DNA of 64,000 nt. Source: Pinus tabuliformis (lineage: Eukaryota; Streptophyta; Pinopsida; Pinales; Pinaceae). How positions within the stretch are numbered: position 1 is the stretch's first letter; each line of letters starts with the position of its first letter. The translations under genes were made by a program, and so were the position numbers. Under the pieces are notes generated by a model. That model saw only the letters and a list, made by a program, of their open reading frames with translations. It did not search any database and had not been told where the DNA came from. Shown here piece after piece: positions 11,216-22,582 of this stretch. The stretch lies in assembly GCA_031772625.1 (NCBI GenBank), contig CM062820.1, positions 86,720,069 to 86,784,068 on the forward strand. Reading direction: 5' to 3'.

Positions 11216-11594
11216 TCCCTTTTGTCCAATAGATTTTTTTGATTTCTAATTTTGTCCTTAAGCCTTTTAAATTATGTCTCTATTTGATATCTTTCTTCCT
11301 CACCCATAAGAGAAAATTCAGTTGTTTCGCTATCACTTTCATCATCTTCAAATGGATGGAGAAATGTATCACCAGAGGATAATAAATTCATACCTGATAG
11401 TTATTTTGGTTGTTCATCTTCATTCTGAGGTGATTCTGAATCTGAAGTGTTTCTTTCACATATTCCCCAAATGATTCTCCCACTGTCATAGTTCCTCTGA
11501 GATGTCTTCTTTTTCTGAGGCACTTTCTTCTTTAGCTTCTTTCCCAATGTTCTACGGATCTCCTTCAAGCGATCAAGCTTCTTCCAAAGGACCT

Positions 11595-11606
11595 GCTCTG
11601 ATACCA
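11595..11606 (-). other. Primer-binding site, initiator tRNA-Met
   Basis: Reads TGGTATCAGAGC on the minus strand, two bases from the right LTR. This is the complement of the 3' end of plant initiator tRNA-Met and fixes the element's direction. Confidence 0.93.
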
Positions 11607-11608
11607 AT

Positions 11609-13785
11609 TGTTCGAAATAATACTAAGAGGGGGGGTGAATCAGTATTAGTCAAGTCAATAATCTTTTTCTTTTCTTACTCAATTTGATATACGCTACTTC
11701 AATAAAGGCAACCCACGAGTGTACACAACTGTGTTTAAGGAAACAAGCATATATCCAGCAAACTAATGATTTTGTTAATTAATCATATGTTGATCTTTAA
11801 TCTGAGTATCAATACTTTATTTAAACATTAAACAGTAACCATGTGCAGTTAATAACGAAAAGAACCATCACACATAAGCATCACACATGAACACCAAGAT
11901 GTAAGGTGGAAACCCAATGTGGGTAAAAACCATCTGTTGTTGTCATCTCTGTCTTCTTTTAATTATAAGAAAATATTTTTAGAATAATGTACTGGTGTAG
12001 ACTCATACCAGTACGTAGGCTTCTACCTACAGAAGGCTACAACCTTCTTTCGTTCTCCAGCTTCTATTGGAAGGGAGCTACAACCCCCTAGCTCTTGTAC
12101 TAGCCGATATATTTACTAGTACGCAGGTGTCAACCTACAGAAGGCTACGACCTTCTTTATTCATCCAATTACCACGTTTCATAAATTTTCAAACTGGATA
12201 CTCTTGGAACACAACACCATAATCTGAAGGCCACATTTCATCCAATTTTCAAACTAAACCCATCAACAACATTGAAGTTCAAAATCAATCACCACTGTAA
12301 TACAACTATTGCATTACCTATTCATTGAATACTCAATCATTACTCTGTGAATCACCCAACAACTTAATCACTGAAACCCTGTCATCAAAACACAGTCACT
12401 AGAACACAGAGCAGAACCTAGAACTCTGCAAAGATATTCAGAGCCAACTGTATCATCAAAAACCATGCATCAGAGTGCATATGCTACTTGGAAGAGTTGA
12501 ACCAGCGTGTATACGCAACTTCACCAAAGCGAACCAGCGTATATGTCATCAAATACTTACTTATAACTTCACTGCACTTCCTGACTTCAGACATACCCAG
12601 ATCATTACATACAAAAGGATAATACGTGTGTTAACAACCAGATCTAGTCCATTAGATCACATAAAGATAAGTCATTATGACCTTGATCCATTATTATATC
12701 TCATTCATCAACTAATCTGAATATGCAGAATACTGTCACCAGGAAACAGTCACCAGAACTCAGAACTTTGCTTCAACAACTAGAACCACTTGTAACTTCA
12801 AACATCATAGTTCATATGGTATACGCTACTTAGATGAGTCTAACCTGCGTGTATACACGCTTTTATCAAAGTCGACCTGCGTATACATCTGTAAATATTC
12901 ATTCATAATTTTGCAGCTATTCCAGACTTTAGATATCCCCAGATCATAATATTTACAGAACATCACAAGAATTAGTATACAGATCTAGAAAAAGCATGAT
13001 CAAACCATATAGAGATGATTCATTCCAAGCCATAAGATTTGATCCATCATTAGACCTTGTCCTCCATCAACCGCTAAGATTCCTCCTTGGCTCAGATCAA
13101 GCAAAGCATCATAAACCCATAACCTGCACACTGGATTTCACACTTCATCAGATATTCAATCCTTGCACACTTGCACTTTGGCCTAATGATCTTCTTCTCC
13201 TTATATAGGTTTAGGCCTCTCTCAATACCATGGTCCAAAACCACGTAGGACCGATACCTTGGACCCAATACTTGGGGTCAATACCTCGTTCCAAATACCA
13301 TGGACCAATACCAAAATACCATGGTCTAAATACCACGGACCAAAACATAGTTTTCCGACATATACGCACCTTTCATTATGTGAAAGTGTGTGTGTACATT
13401 GTACGCGCCTTTGTATATAGTGAACCTACGTGTATACGTGACTTGGTATATAGTGAACCTGCATATACCTTTTCGTATACATGACTTTGTATATAGTGAA
13501 CCTGCGTGTATACGCGACTTGGTATATAGTGAACCTATGTATACCTTTCTTTCTTCATTCTTGTTGTTTACCTGCTATACTGTGATCTTTCATCTGAGAG
13601 AGATGCCTTCTGAACTAATTCCTTGAAGCTGCCCTGCATTTCATCTCATCTATAAATACTAATGTCGTGCATTTTATCACATCTGATATCTCTTCTGTAG
13701 ATTCATCTAGTTACCATGTACAAGTGAGTTGTTCTACTACAAGTGGGTTGCCATCAAGTACAACACATTCATGATAATGCCAACA
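11609..13785 (-). repeat. Right LTR (5' LTR of the element)
   Basis: Second LTR copy, slightly longer than the left one because it carries an additional GTATAC-type subrepeat near 13503-13545. As the 5' LTR in element orientation it would hold the promoter. Confidence 0.93.
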
Positions 13786-13807
13786 AGATCCTGCTGGAGC
13801 AATTGTG
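13786..13807 (+). pseudogene. MTP exon, 3' part after the insertion
   Basis: After the right target duplication (13786-13790) the sequence encodes P-A-G-A-I-V in frame with the Asp codon left of the element, then a GTAAGC splice donor at 13808. The joined junction reads WWIDPAGAIV, as in other MTPs (family: WWxDPxGAI). This shows that the insertion hit a coding exon without loss of sequence. Any transcript through this exon would carry the element or skip the exon. Confidence 0.85.
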
Positions 13808-14310
13808 GTAAGCAGTTCTTTGACCTTTTGCTTTAGAGTTCATAGTTTGCAACTTTTCACATGTTATGCTTATCTATTTTGTTGAGTGTGCGCCATGGTT
13901 TCTCGGCACTGGCTACTGAAGAGTAGTTTGTCTTCCATTATGTCATCCTCTCCTTTTTATAATCAATGTCCACTTGTTTAATAAGAAACTTGTTGTTTTT
14001 TTCATTATCAAGATATATCTTTGCATTTAGTAGCAACATAGATGACATTTTTAGCACATGTTCTCGGTCATTAGTACTCTTCACTGACATAAACAGTGGC
14101 CGGTGTGGAACTCCCAAGCCATAGAGGGCCCCGGATAATTGTGGGGCTAGGATGGAGCCATGAATCTATCCAGCTTAAAATGCAAAGGAAAAACATATTC
14201 CAGGTCTATTAACTTTTAAGTAGGGAGAACTGATTGCAAAGGTGGAAGAGAATATATCCACTTCATTTCATTTCTTTTGCTTTGATAACGACTCAATCGC
14301 AGATTGTGGA
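13808..14310 (+). other. MTP intron-like sequence, no gene seen
   Basis: Sequence following the MTP splice donor. I find no next MTP exon here or anywhere up to 16326. Confidence 0.5.
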
Positions 14311-14474
14311 TTCACAAATCATGATTCTTTTTGTTTTACGTTTGAAAATCAAGACATTTTGTTATAGAATTTTATATGGGTGCATATACACATTCACAAA
14401 TCATGATTCTTTTTGTTTTACGTTTGGAAATCAAGACATTTTGTTATAGAATTTTATATGGGTGCATATACAAA
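14311..14474. repeat. Tandem duplication, 82-bp unit
   Basis: TTCACAAATCATGATTC recurs at 14311 and 14393, and the whole 82-bp unit is nearly identical in the two copies. The small ORFs here arise from the repeat. Confidence 0.9.
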
Positions 14475-14785
14475 ATAATAGACACATACATGTGTGCAAA
14501 AGAAGATGAAGAAAAAGAAGTCTTAGCATGGAATAAAATCCCAACACAGGGATATACCACTATAGCAAGATAGCCTGTATACATGAACATTGAACTATAT
14601 ACTAATATAAGATTTTGAATTTTTTTTTCTAGAGATATAATCCTCCTCTCTTTTCACCTTTTGGGGAAATTGATAGATTTTTATAAAGACTATAGATCAT
14701 GTGTCAGATTTTTTATTTTTTTTAAATCAATGGCTATAAATGTAGTTTTCAGGATTTCCATAACTCATCACGTAATTCTTTAAAG

Positions 14786-14850
14786 TGTGCTAGCTCAATG
14801 GAAGAGCGCCTGCCTTACAAACAGGAGGTTGGTAGGTTGGTGGTTTTATA
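14786..14850 (+). other. Degenerate tRNA-like segment
   Basis: TAGCTCAATGG resembles the pol III A box and D arm (GCTC...GAGC pairs), and CCTGC-CTTACAA-ACAGG could form an anticodon-like stem with a UAC loop and one mismatch. The T arm and acceptor stem are not convincing. It may be a tRNA pseudogene, an organelle-derived scrap or the head of a SINE. Confidence 0.3.
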
Positions 14851-14879
14851 TCGATTTATTTCAATGGTGAGATATTTCT

Positions 14880-15147
14880 GGATTCATTGTTTTATATTGT
14901 CTCTAGAGAGAGAAGTGATTTTTAAATAAATTTTTATTGTCTAGTATTAAAGACATAATGTCTCTAACCAGAGTGTTGTCTCTAGAGAGACAAAAATGAA
15001 GACAATTTTTTAAGACAATAATTTTTGAGACGCCGGTTTAAAGAAAATATTTAAGACAATACATAAGAATTTTTTTTGTCTCAAGTTAAAACAATTTACC
15101 CAAAAATTGTCTCAAATATTGTCTTAAAACCCCCTTTTATGTAGTAA
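14880..15147. mobile_element. Possible DNA-transposon end with AGACAAT repeats
   Basis: The stretch is full of the motif GTCTC/AGACAAT in both orientations, and its right end reads CCCCCTTTTATGTAGTAATG. The complement of that end (starting near ACTACATAAAAG) recalls CACTA-type termini. No matching left terminus or target duplication was found, so the class is uncertain. Confidence 0.3.
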
Positions 15148-15275
15148 TGATCAAATCTCCATTCATGAAGACACCAAAAGCATCACAATTCTTTCAACCC
15201 CTATCTTTTTCAACTAGATAAGGCATATTAGGAGATTGGCAATCAACTTTCAGAACATATGTTACTCTCACATAT

Positions 15276-15720
15276 AGAAAGAGCAAAATCAAGTGGCAAA
15301 CCTTCTCTCAAAGAGCGGTGTTCACTCCTAGCCAGGGAAGTTTTACTTTACAACTTTCAGATATGGCATGCTCTTGAACTCCGGGTCCTTCACTTCTTAG
15401 GAGAGTCTCTGTTATTGCTCTCTAGGTCCTTCACTTCTTAGTATAGTTTTTGTTATTGCTCTTTGAATACATCCAAGTGTGTATTTTTGTAGAAAGAGCA
15501 AAACCAAGTGGCAAACATTCTCTCAAAGAGTGGTATTCACTCCTAACCTGGGAAGTTTTACTTTACAACTTTCACATATGGCATGCTCTTGAACTCTGGG
15601 TCCTTCACTTTTTAAACTCGGGGTCCTTCACTTCTTAGGAGAGTCTCTGTTATTGCTCTCTAGGTCCTTCACTTCTTAGTATAGTCTTTGTTATTGCTCT
15701 TTGAATACATGCAACTATGC
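15276..15720. repeat. Tandem duplication, about 215-bp unit
   Basis: AGAAAGAGCAAAA begins at 15276 and again at 15491, with the following about 200 bp repeated and small rearrangements of a GGTCCTTCACTTCTTAG sub-block inside. The overlapping ORFs are repeat products. Confidence 0.88.
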
Positions 15721-15956
15721 ATTTTTGTACTGTGCAATTTTGAAGCAAACTTACTCTTTGCAGACAATACTGTAACCAGCACTCTCTCAGTTATAATGGA
15801 GTAAAGTAGAATATTATAGATAAGAATACATAGACAAATCAGCATAAGATTGTATAAGGAATGCTTTCAGAATGTACTTTCTTTTTTGTTAATAAATCTA
15901 GGGACATGTAAAACGTTGACTTTAGCACGCAATTTTTTTGCAGGTCTGGAGTCTCC

Positions 15957-16036
15957 AACCAAAAAGAATAAACTAATTAGCATTTGGACATCATTTAACC
16001 AAAAAGAATAATCCAATTAGCATTTAGACATCATTC
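15957..16036. repeat. Tandem duplication, 40-bp unit
   Basis: AACCAAAAAGAATAA recurs at 15957 and 15997 with the same following sequence (ATTAGCATTT.GACATCATT). The surrounding 15721-16326 is AT-rich with no gene visible. Confidence 0.85.
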
Positions 16037-16326
16037 GATTTGAATTTGAGGAAATAGAATATGTACATCTTCATGTATTTACTTCTAAGTAAAAATTCCA
16101 AAAATAAAATATATACATCTTAAACAACAAAATAAATTTTAATATTAAATTATTATTAAAATTCTTCCAATTAAAAGAAACACCCTATATCTTCTCCTGT
16201 GTAACACTAATAAAGTACGAAGTTGTATAATTGTAACTTATGCCTAATCGAATACTTCTATTACAAATTACGAGGCATTATCGATGAAACTCATCCTACT
16301 AAACAGACACTTCACCAGTTGGTTGG

Positions 16327-17743
<1,417 letters not shown>

Positions 17744-18006
17744 TTTTGCTTATGGAATAAGTTCTCCAATGGCAACCTATTTGCAAATTCGCAGCCTTGC
17801 AGGGATGTTATGGGAGATATGTGAACCCCAATTTATGAGGGCAGATGTTCGAATGTGAGGGGAAAATTCGTGAGCAGGGAAAAAATAAAAACTCAGTCTA
17901 ATATAAAAGGACTTTGGATTACTTGACTTTATTTTGTGTACCGCATTGGTAGAGCGGCAACCGGTCTATTAATGTGTATCGTTATTGTGCGAAGCTTCTT
18001 TACGAC
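17744..18006. other. Peroxidase upstream region
   Basis: Contains a possible TATA-like element for the minus strand near 17895-17905. A D-arm-like string (ATTGGTAGAGCGG) lies near 17945-17957 but no tRNA fold follows. No other gene was seen. Confidence 0.4.
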
Positions 18007-18335
18007 GGTAGCAGTGCTGTGCTAAGTTTTCAAACTGGATGGCCCACACCAGACATTGTGAAAGAAGAGTCTGACAAGGAGCAGTCTCTGTTGCCATTTC
18101 CACGATTCCTCAGCTGTCACTTTAGCTTTTGTAATTGCCGCACCAAACTCTACCTAAAATAAACTCTATGTGATTGGATGTTGATTCTTGTGGTCGAAAT
18201 TGGAACCTTTCCCACAAGAGATCGACGGTTCTTCATATTCTCCGATGCCGTGGCGTGAGATAGGGGGGATACAACTTCATAATCTTCAATCCCATGCCGT
18301 GAGATAAGGGGCATTGACATGGCATCTTTTGACTA
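18007..18335. repeat. Repeat shared with 51684-53432
   Basis: TTTTCAAACTGGATGGCCCAC and the following 300 bp, including a GATGCCGTGGCGTGAGATA motif and GACATGGCATCTTTTG, recur at 51684-53432, where a solo LTR interrupts it. A shorter diverged match is at about 19330-19380. It is non-coding as far as I can tell. Confidence 0.85.
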
Positions 18336-19966
18336 ATGCGCTTCACTTCGAAAAGGACGCGCAAACAGTAAATTGCAGTGTTTGGTTATTTGTAATTATG
18401 GTGTGTGTAAAATTCAATCTTACCAATGTACAATAAAAATGTGAGAAGATTGTTTAGAAGTAGGTAGATATATTTTAAAAAGTAGTATGGTAGCTATTTG
18501 TAAAAAAATATTTCAATATATTTCTTAAAAGAAATATAAATATTAAAAATGGTGTCTGTTTTGTAACATTTCTTAACTAAATTATCAAGCTAGTTGATAT
18601 TCTATTTCTTTAAGGCAGAAGTTATACAAGTAAATAGTACTTTCTATAATTTAAGAGAAGTTATTTAGATTTACTTATTTGTTCTTGCCCTTCCAGATAT
18701 ACTGAATTAGATTCTTCTGATTATTTGCCTCCCAACCTGAGACCAACATTGTTCTACTTGAGGTCGCTTCCCGAGCTCAAGGTATTCTCTTCAAGATTTT
18801 CTGCTCTTGAATGTAGCAGTTACATGGTCTTAACTAGACATAGCCAAGGTAGCATTGTCTGTCCCTATAGCACAGTCCATCTCACAACTTTCCTCTTTTC
18901 GTCTAGGTCTTAGATGCCCCCATCCTCTTGATTCCTAGAATAAATCTTCCTTCTGATAGTTTCAAATAAAAGTATCATTTATTTAATTTTTAAATTTTTT
19001 CAAAAATTTGGGTAGAGTGGCATGAAATAAATGTTTTGATGTTTATCATGGATTTATACCTATATATGTTTATTACTCATTTAATTTATATAATTACACT
19101 AATTAATATAGTTGTGTTAAGAGATTTACTATTATGTCTTATTCATTTTTTTATTATTTTTAATAAAAACCAACATCATTATTAACAAAAAGGAAAAATT
19201 AATTAAGATTATTAATTGAGATTGGAACTGACTAGTCCAGAGATTGTGAAAGGAAAGGATAACGAAGAATGAGTCTGTTTGCGTAACTTACTCAAAAAGG
19301 AATAGAGAATGAGTCGTACTATACGCAGTTTTCAAACTGAATGCCCTGCGCCAGACATTGTGAAAGGGGGGTATGAGGAAGCATGAGTTTGTTTTCGTAA
19401 CTTAGAGACAGTCAAGTCAAGTGATCGATTCCCGTGGAATCTTGGGTTAATCTTCTTCAAAATTATTAGGATGTTAGGGACAAGGAACCATCCGCATAAC
19501 CAAGGATGTTGACGTCAAGGAACCATAGCCACCTTCTGAATATGCATTTTGATTATTCACAAACACAACAGATCCACCACCTTGGTATAAAGAGCGTAGC
19601 CGTCAACAACACAAAACTTAGCGCGAACAAAATTTCAATTCAATTTTACAATCCCTCCACGCCCATATTTAACTGCAATGTTTGTCATACGAGACCCTTC
19701 ATACTCCCCAGATTCGTATCTCTGGTGTTGATTTTTGTAATTTTGAATATGATATTTTTTCACACATAAGAGTTGGTAGGAGATCCATAAATGCTTTGGC
19801 AATGCAATTGGAGCAATTAGGCGACGGCAAAGTCCACCATTGACATCGCTGTTTGTGTAGTCGGATAACTGACGCTTTCATTGCTTCCCTGGCCGTTTGT
19901 GTCCTGGGATTGACTCGCTGCACAAACGGTTAATTTATGCTTCCCCATTTGCCAATAACATTTGTC
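18336..19966. other. Repeat-derived region without gene
   Basis: The segment 18345-18480 resembles 20265-20322 joined to 26431-26640, that is, the flanks of the copia element. The remainder is AT-rich or diverged repeat, and no ORF looks like a protein. Confidence 0.5.
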
Positions 19967-20245
19967 TGTGGTTTTTGGTTACACTAAAATTTCTAGGTGT
20001 GGTTTTTGGTTACACTAAAATTTCTAGGTGTTAGTAAAGGTTCCACCAAACCACTAGGATCTCCAGGGCGGTGATTTTTCCAACAGCTGCCCTCAAACGC
20101 AACTTTTGGGAATCGAACCTGGGTCCAAGCTCTGATACCATGAAGAGGGTTTTTCGTTACACCAAAACTGGCAAGTGTTGGTAAACTTTCCAAGCTAGTA
20201 ACTAGGATCCCCTGGATGGAAATTATAGATTCCATAGAGGTGCTG
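19967..20245 (-). mobile_element. TRIM-like element with tRNA-Met primer site
   Basis: Two diverged direct repeats (about 19967-20085 and 20146-20240) share GGTTTTTGGTTACAC..AAA, AGTGTT.GTAAA and ACTAGGATC. Between them GCTCTGATACCA (20129-20140) is the complement of TGGTATCAGAGC, set against a ..CTTCA end on the minus strand just as a primer-binding site abuts an LTR. There is no coding interior. A 31-bp tandem duplication (units starting at 19967 and 19998) lies in the left repeat. It fits a terminal-repeat retrotransposon in miniature; a tRNA-derived SINE is the alternative because the same stretch has a T-arm-like GAATCGAACCTGG. Confidence 0.5.
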
Positions 20246-20317
20246 TGATTCTACCAACAACTTAACTAATATGCTTCACTTCGAAATGCTTTACTGTGAA
20301 AGGGATGCTCAAACGGT

Positions 20318-20322
20318 AAATT
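20318..20322. repeat. Target duplication AAATT, left
   Basis: AAATT precedes the 5' LTR and recurs at 26431-26435. The related unoccupied site near 18370 reads CAGTAAATTGCAGTG. Confidence 0.92.
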
Positions 20323-21188
20323 TGTTGAAATATACTTTCAACTGCAAGTTTATTTTATTTGCGATGCAATCTATCGCATATCGCAAATCGCAACTCACCT
20401 TGTCACCCTCCGATATGTGTTGTGTTTTCTGGCGATTGCGATGGTGCGATGCGATCCGATCGCATATCGCAGATTGCATCATATGTGTGTGCCCCAAATT
20501 TTGTGTCCCGACCAAAAGGGATTCTGCGATGCGATCTAAATGAAGTCAACGATTGAGTACAGGGCTGCAGCATGAATTTTAGGTGAAGTAAAGGTTACAT
20601 TTATTGACCGCCAGTAAATGTCAGTAAAACAGTAAATGCAATTTACTGTGGTTGGTAAGTTTTGGTGAAGTTTTTAATTTTATTTCAGCGGGAGTATGGG
20701 CTCAAGTAATAGTCGGTAAAAGCATTTAATTTCCATTATTTCTTTTACGGAGCATGGTAAGTGAAAATGTGAAGTAAGTTTCTTTTGTTGTCATATATAT
20801 ATATATATATATATATTTGTAATGTTTTTTTTGTGTTAGTGAGTGTGAAGAGGGGAGACGCAGCAGCGCCCATGTAATAGAATTGTAATACACAGCAGTG
20901 TAAATTGTATTGTAATGCACAACAGTGCGAAGTAAAAAACAGAGTAATCATTTTTGGAACTGGAACTGAAGTGTTCCTGTGTAATCCCTCTGAGAGAGGA
21001 AGAAGTCTGTAACAGCAGTTATTTTATTGATGAATGCAAAGTTTTTTTTGTGTGTGTGGAAATCTCTGTCTGCTGCAAATAATTTTTTTTTTGTTTCCGC
21101 TGTGTTAAAGATCCTGTGTTTGAAACAGAGCATTGTCTCTGTGTTCTGTGATTTTGTTTTTGGGATTTTGACAGAAAAATCCCCAACA
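20323..21188 (+). repeat. 5' LTR of the copia element
   Basis: Starts TGTTGAAATATAC and ends AATCCCCAACA. Near its start is a cluster of GCGAT/ATCGC words (about 20360-20550), and a TA dinucleotide run (about 20796-20816) follows. Compared with the 3' LTR it lacks about 65 bp around 20938. Confidence 0.95.
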
Positions 21189-21189
21189 G

Positions 21190-21201
21190 TGGTATCAGAG
21201 C
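21190..21201 (+). other. Primer-binding site, initiator tRNA-Met
   Basis: TGGTATCAGAGC one base after the 5' LTR. Confidence 0.95.
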
Positions 21202-21352
21202 TAGTCCAGGCTCTTTGAAGGGTTCAAAGAAGCTGAAGGAAGGATTCTTACTGCAGCAACTTCTCCAGCAGTGTGAAGACTCAGGCAAAAGAATCCAAGG
21301 TATTTCTCTTAAATACTTGACTGTATTTTGAAGCATAGTTAAGAGTGCAAAA

Positions 21353-22222
21353 ATGGCTGGCACCAGCACCAGCAATAGCATGGGTATGCAGCTCCCATTA
21401 TTTGATGGTAAAAACTATGACTATTGGGCAATAACAATGAAAGCCTTGTTTGCTTCCCAAGACTTATGGGAAATAGTTGAGGATGGTTTTGAACAACCAA
21501 CAGATGAAAATGAGTTTAATGCATTAACTCAGGGAGAGAAGGATCTGTTAAAGAGCCACAAGAAGAAGGACTCAAAAGCCCTCTTCTTCTTGTATCAAGC
21601 AGTGCATGCAAGCGTATTTCCAAGGTTAGCAGCAGTTAAGACATCCAAAGATGCTTGGCAAACTCTCAAGACAGCCTATCAAGGCATGGAGAGAGTGAAG
21701 ACAGCAAAGCTACAGTTGCTAAGGAAAGATTTTGAGAATCTGAACATGAAGGAGTCAGACAATATTGACTCATTCTTCACTCAAGTAATTGGCCTGGTCA
21801 CACAAATAAGATCTCATGGAGAGATACTTGAAGAAAGGAGGATTGTGGAGAAACTATTGAGGTCCCTACCCTCAAGGTTCCATGTGATTGTCACCACCAT
21901 AGAAGAGACAAAGGATCTCTCAAACTTTTCAGTTGATGAGCTTCATGCATCACTGATCACACATGAGCAGAGGTTGAGTAGAAATGAAAACTCATCTCTA
22001 GAGCAAGCCTTCAAGACCCAGATGTCCTTTGGAAGAGGAAGAGGTCAAGGCAGAGAAAATAAGAGAGGAAGAGGTAGAAGCCAGAACAGAGGTGGAAGGA
22101 ACAGTCCAGCAAATGCTCAAGGAAGAGGCAGCAATCCAAATCAGAACCATTGTCAAGGCAGCAGCCAACAAAGTGGACAACATCATGCTCAAGGACAAAA
22201 GTATGAAAAACCCAATGTCTAA
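21353..22222 (+). pseudogene. Copia gag region
   Basis: The frame begins MAGTSTSNSMGMQLPLFDGK and runs 289 codons. LPLFDGKNYDYWAITMKALF is the typical copia gag (UBN2-type) opening, followed by helical sequence and an Arg/Gly/Gln-rich basic stretch (residues about 225-285). A TAA at 22220-22222 ends it directly before a zinc-knuckle sequence (CYYCKKYGHYASEY) that continues in the same frame, so the stop is a secondary mutation inside the polyprotein. The last knuckle position is Tyr in place of Cys. Gag would form the particle that packages element RNA. Confidence 0.88.
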
Positions 22223-22282
22223 TGTTATTATTGTAAAAAATATGGGCATTATGCCAGTGAATATAGGAAGAAGCAGCATGAT

Positions 22283-22582
22283 GTGAGTAATAGCTCTAGT
22301 GCAAATATTACTAGAGAAAATGTCATCCAAGATAATGTATTGTTAGCTTGTAACATGGCTGAAACAAACAGTGAAGACATATGGTTTCTAGACTCCAGTT
22401 GCAGCAACCATATGACAGGAAACATAGCTTTGTTTTCTGCTTTAGATCAAAGTGTGAAGTCACAAGTCACACTTGGGACTGATAGCAAAATTTCTGTTAT
22501 GGGTAAAGGAGAAGTTAAAATATTTACAAAGCAAGGTGAAAGGAAAATCATAGCAGATGTCTATTATGTGAATGAGATGTAA
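22283..22582 (+). pseudogene. Copia protease region
   Basis: In the same frame as gag. It contains WFLDSSCSNHMTGN, the aspartic protease site, in which the usual DSG or DTG triad reads DSS. The frame stops at a TAA (22580-22582) where sequence for CNLLSIGQL continues in another frame from 22572, marking a frameshift. The enzyme normally cuts the polyprotein. Confidence 0.82.

Larger units (their letters stand above)
6195..13785 (-). mobile_element. Sirevirus-like copia element with gag only
   Basis: A 7.6-kb LTR element bounded by TGTTGG...CCAACA and a 5-bp target duplication. The LTRs are unusually long, about 2.14 kb (left) and 2.18 kb (right). A primer-binding site for initiator tRNA-Met sits at 11595-11606 beside the right LTR, and purine tracts (seen as CTCCCCC on this strand) sit beside the left LTR, so the element reads on the minus strand. 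The interior (about 3.3 kb) has a coiled-coil gag with three zinc knuckles but no protease, integrase, reverse transcriptase or RNase H. It therefore fits the class of terminal-repeat elements with a gag domain (TR-GAG) and would need enzymes from a related autonomous copy. The Sirevirus link rests on the TGTTGG end, the repeated purine tracts and the coiled-coil gag. Confidence 0.88.

Noticed and set aside
17941..17990. D-arm-like string ATTGGTAGAGCGG
   Set aside because: No anticodon or T arm follows, so it was not called as a tRNA.
21998..22330. Minus-strand ORF opposite copia gag
   Set aside because: It is antisense to the Arg/Gly-rich gag tail and has no independent support.
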